A DNA stretch of 15,398 nt from Bacillota bacterium. Lineage in GTDB: Bacteria; Eremiobacterota; SpSt-956; JAKJGF01. Shown in pieces: positions 13,052 through 15,398 of the stretch. Each line of letters starts with the position of its first letter. The stretch's first letter is position 1. Location: assembly GCA_029555925.1 (NCBI GenBank), contig JAKPQU010000503.1, forward strand, positions 1 through 15,398, written 5' to 3'. The translations under genes were made by a program, and so were the position numbers. The notes beneath the pieces were generated by a model. That model was given only the letters and a program-made list of their open reading frames with translations. It did not search any database and was not told where the DNA came from.

Positions 13052-15118
13052 AGACAGTTCTATCTCTAAAAATTCGGCATCTTTTACAAGCTGATTTACA
13101 TCCAGTATAAGAGCGACTGTACCGTCTCCAAGGATAGTGGCTCCAGAAAGGCCTTTTGCATGTTGATAAACCTTACCGAGACTTTTTATTACAGTCTGAT
13201 GCTCTCCTATAACCTGATCTACAACAAAACCTACCCTCTGGCCGTTCATTCTGGTGACAACAACCTGTTCAATATCCCTCTCTTTAGTTTCTATACTGAA
13301 GATTTCTTTTAAACTGATATATGGTACAATTTCATCTCTTACATTTATAATATGCCTGCCATGAGACAGTTCTATATCATTGCGGGTCAGTTCCACACAT
13401 TCTTCCACAGACGAAAGAGGTAATACGTAAAAATCATTTCCAATCTTTACGAGGAGTCCTTCAATTATAGCAAGGGTAAGCGGCAGTTTAAGCGTTATAG
13501 TCGTACCGACTCCTTTAGTACTGCTTACTTCTATTGAACCTCCAAGAGTGTCAATACAGCGTTTCACTACATCCATGCCGACTCCTCTTCCTGAAACGTT
13601 TGTAATCTTCTTTGCCGTAGAAAAACCGGGGGCAAAAATCAATCCGAAGATGTCCTGTTCTGACATTTCAGCATCAGGCGAAATAATACCTCTCTCTAAA
13701 GCTTTATTATAGATAACTTCTCTGTCAAGACCTGCTCCGTCATCTTCTATTTTTATAAGCACACTGGCACCTGCATGAAGGGCAGACAGATGGATTATAC
13801 CACCGGAAGGTTTTCCCATAGCTTCCCTTATTTCAGGCGGTTCAATACCATGATCTATACTATTTCTAATAAGATGAACGAGGGGATCATTCAATCGTTC
13901 AATAACAGTTTTATCCAGTTCAGTTTCGGCACCGTCTGTAGTCATCTCAACTTCTTTACCGAGTTCCTTCGAGAGATCCCTTACAAGACGCTTAAATTTG
14001 CCAAAAGTAGTACCAATGGGAAGCATACGAATATTCAAAGTATGATCCCTGAGTTCTACTGTAAGTCTTTCCAGATCCTCGGCAATAGCCGTTAATTCTG
14101 CTTTTTTGGCCTCATTTGCAGCCTGGGTAAGCCTGGCCTGAACAATTACAAGTTCACCTACAAGATCTACGAGTTTATCAAGTTTATCAGACGATACTCT
14201 TATACTTGAAGCCTGCTCATCAGCCCGTTTTTTTTCACGGGTATCGACATGTTCTGAAACAGGTTTTTCCTGCTCTCTCCCTGTTTTTCCGGTAACGTTC
14301 TCTATCTTTTGTTCAGTTTCTACAGAATGAGGCGGTTCAGATAATTCTTCTGCTCTGTATTTTTTCTCAAGTTTCAAAGCTTCTTCTTTATCTATTACAT
14401 CAATCTTTAATTGACAGCTGTCTTCAACAAAAATAAATACATCTTTAATATCATCCAGTGCTTTCTCTGACATTAAAATAACCTTCCATGCGGTATAGCA
14501 TAATTCTGGATCATTCATAGTTAATTCCGGTATATGTTCCCTGAATGCAAAAATTTTACATTCACCGAGTCCTGCGAGTTCATCAATTAAATAAACAGGA
14601 TTTGTCCCCTTCATAAAAATATTACGATCGGGAGTAAAATGAATAAGATAGGTATTCATAGAAGATGGTCGGGGCGTGGAATCAGGCATTTCAACCACCG
14701 TTTCGGCAACCTGTTCCGGTATGTTTTCTTTACGTCCTGGTATTAAATTTTTTAAAGATGAAATAATAAGGTTACATTTTTCTTTATCTACAGGTTCACC
14801 TCCGGAAGATTCTTCAAGCATGAGTCTGATCTGATCCCTTGCTCCCAGAGTTAGATCTATAAGTTCCATTGTAACTTTCATTTCGTCATTACGTACAAGA
14901 TCAAACACTGTTTCAATATCATGGGTAAATTCAGCTATATTTTCAAAACCGAACATAGCTCCACAGCCTTTAAGGGTATGCATTGCTCTGAATACACGGC
15001 CGATTAACTCCATATCTTCAGGGGAATCCTCTAACTCAAGCAAAGCTGCTTCAAGTTCCGTAAGAAGTTCATAGGCTTCTTCTTTAAATACCTTGCTATA
15101 TTCATCCATCTGTGCCAT
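13046..15118 (-). CDS. cheA: Chemotaxis-type histidine kinase CheA
   Basis: The 690-residue hybrid-free CheA has a P1 Hpt domain at 2-105 (AMHTLKGCG, phospho-acceptor His47), a P2-like response-regulator-binding region at about 155-245, a charged linker at 250-300 and P3 dimerisation at about 303-365 (KLDKLVDLVGELVIVQARL). The P4 ATPase spans about 370-550 (N box HLIRNSIDHGIEPPE, G1 DDGAGLD, GFSTA, G2 GRGVGMDVV), and the P5 CheW-like domain 552-690. It autophosphorylates and passes phosphate to CheY-type receivers under receptor/CheW control. The start at 15118 (MAQMDEYSK) has GGAAGG 7 nt upstream. A second ATG at 15133 (MEGIL) has no ribosome site and its codons contain that GGAAGG. It follows a CheY gene by 22 nt. 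No CheW or receptor gene is in view. Confidence 0.95.
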   Translation of the reverse strand: MAQMDEYSKVFKEEAYELLTELEAALLELEDSPEDMELIGRVFRAMHTLKGCGAMFGFENIAEFTHDIETVFDLVRNDEMKVTMELIDLTLGARDQIRLMLEESSGGEPVDKEKCNLIISSLKNLIPGRKENIPEQVAETVVEMPDSTPRPSSMNTYLIHFTPDRNIFMKGTNPVYLIDELAGLGECKIFAFREHIPELTMNDPELCYTAWKVILMSEKALDDIKDVFIFVEDSCQLKIDVIDKEEALKLEKKYRAEELSEPPHSVETEQKIENVTGKTGREQEKPVSEHVDTREKKRADEQASSIRVSSDKLDKLVDLVGELVIVQARLTQAANEAKKAELTAIAEDLERLTVELRDHTLNIRMLPIGTTFGKFKRLVRDLSKELGKEVEMTTDGAETELDKTVIERLNDPLVHLIRNSIDHGIEPPEIREAMGKPSGGIIHLSALHAGASVLIKIEDDGAGLDREVIYNKALERGIISPDAEMSEQDIFGLIFAPGFSTAKKITNVSGRGVGMDVVKRCIDTLGGSIEVSSTKGVGTTITLKLPLTLAIIEGLLVKIGNDFYVLPLSSVEECVELTRNDIELSHGRHIINVRDEIVPYISLKEIFSIETKERDIEQVVVTRMNGQRVGFVVDQVIGEHQTVIKSLGKVYQHAKGLSGATILGDGTVALILDVNQLVKDAEFLEIELSA

Positions 15119-15140
15119 AAGGATACCTTCCATTATAAAA

Positions 15141-15260
15141 TTATTTCAAAACCTTTTTCACAACCGCTACCAGTTGTTCCGGTTTAAATGGCTTTACAAT
15201 CCACCCTGTAGCACCTGCTGTTTTCCCTTCCTGTTTTTTAGAATCCTGTGACTCGGTAGT
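15141..15260 (-). pseudogene. cheY: 3' end of a CheY-type response regulator, cut by an insertion
   Basis: The last 39 codons read TTESQDSKKQEGKTAGATGW then IVKPFKPEQLVAVVKKVLK and TAA. This is the alpha4-beta5-alpha5 end of a CheY receiver: the conserved Thr of LTTE and the phospho-site lysine in KPF are present. Upstream of ACT ACC GAG the expected beta4 residues (usually PVLML) are absent, replaced by a hairpin-rich sequence. The receiver gene is therefore split at about 15260. It precedes cheA by 22 nt and was probably its cognate regulator; the rest may lie beyond the inserted element, outside the window. Confidence 0.8.
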
Positions 15261-15398
15261 AAACAACCACCGACCCTGTCGGTGGCTTTGGGGGACAAGA
15301 CAACACCTCCTGACAATGTCATTCGTCGTTGTCTTTCCAAAGCCTCAATTGCTCTCCTCTAATCTCATTCTCTTGTTGAATACGTACATATCTTTTGA
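15261..15398 (-). mobile_element. End of an insertion sequence, IS200/IS605-like (partial)
   Basis: Foreign sequence begins at the broken cheY codon and runs off the window. Near its end is a perfect 8-bp hairpin CCACCGAC-CCT-GTCGGTGG (15267-15285), a few bases from the junction, as in IS200/IS605 ends, which lack simple terminal inverted repeats. On the minus strand two frames are open from the edge: one ends at 15345 (...RMRLEESN), the other at 15319 (...RLWKDNDE). Either could be a transposon protein C-terminus, but both are too short to identify. A group II intron is less likely because no domain V-like hairpin is visible. Family assignment is inference. Confidence 0.5.
15264..15345 (-). 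ncRNA. Candidate omega-RNA-like structured end
   Basis: Read on the minus strand, GGCTTTGG (15344-15337) pairs with CCAAAGCC (15291-15284), and AAGACAAC (15335-15328) pairs with GTTGTCTT (15304-15297), forming a long stem. TGACA-A-TGTCA lies inside (15311-15321). The CCACCGAC/GTCGGTGG hairpin comes next, then the flanking cheY sequence. A multi-stem RNA at a transposon's right end followed by host sequence is the layout of TnpB omega-RNAs, in which the flank serves as guide. The pairing is seen; the RNA and its role are inferred. Confidence 0.4.

Noticed and set aside
15119..15133. Earlier cheA start (MEGIL...)
   Set aside because: Its codons contain the GGAAGG ribosome site that serves ATG 15118, and it has no site of its own.
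15264..15398. Group II intron end in cheY
   Set aside because: No domain V-type 34-nt hairpin or intron-end pattern is visible; the terminal hairpin better fits an IS200/IS605 end.

Overview
The window is AT-rich bacterial DNA from a diderm. It encodes an outer-membrane porin of the SLH, coiled-coil and beta-barrel type, which is found in cyanobacteria, Negativicutes and several other lineages, plus a CheA/CheY chemosensory pair. I cannot place it in a phylum. The porin, the FHA/FGE-like fusion and the very repeat-rich intergenic DNA would suit a poorly sampled diderm lineage, but that is inference.

Layout, left to right. (1) 1-319: intergenic repeats and palindromes. (2) 320-3127, minus strand: a large protein with four FHA domains, a 28-residue repeat linker and a C-terminal FGE/sulfatase-modifying-factor-like domain. 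(3) 3128-3770: stacked dispersed repeats, including a small inverted-repeat transposable element (MITE A). (4) 3771-4550, minus: a guanine-deaminase-like enzyme preceded in frame by a short ORF and two stop codons. (5) Thioredoxin (+) and a two-helix membrane protein (-), convergent, sharing a bidirectional terminator with perfect 25-bp arms. (6) 5623-6914: a HipA/PI-kinase-like gene broken by MITE B; removing the element plus one TA restores a 381-residue frame. (7) 6990-9275: the SLH porin. (8) 9374-10021, minus: an exported protein with two PepSY-like repeats. (9) 10022-10714: a repeat-rich spacer with MITE C and a good sigma-70 type promoter for (10) a 54-residue 2[4Fe-4S] ferredoxin with its own terminator. 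(11) A PfkB-family sugar kinase followed by a type I L-asparaginase. (12) Minus strand: CheA, and upstream of it the last 39 codons of a CheY-type receiver. The receiver is cut at about 15260 by the hairpin-rich end of an insertion sequence that runs off the window.

The most notable content lies between genes. Heptamer tandem arrays (GTNANNN register) occur in most spacers, form the hairpin arms of the MITEs, and overlap the cheA stop codon. A separate two-hairpin element lies 30-48 nt upstream of three minus-strand genes with one orientation and with divergent loops inside a conserved outer stem. A third repeat carries the start codon and first codons of the porin. The right edge looks like an IS200/IS605-type end with an omega-RNA-like fold whose adjoining 3' sequence is the disrupted receiver gene.

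Functionally, thioredoxin, ferredoxin and the deaminase are housekeeping genes. CheY-CheA is a signalling module. The FHA protein suggests phosphothreonine-linked signalling. The two membrane/PepSY loci share an upstream element and might be co-regulated.
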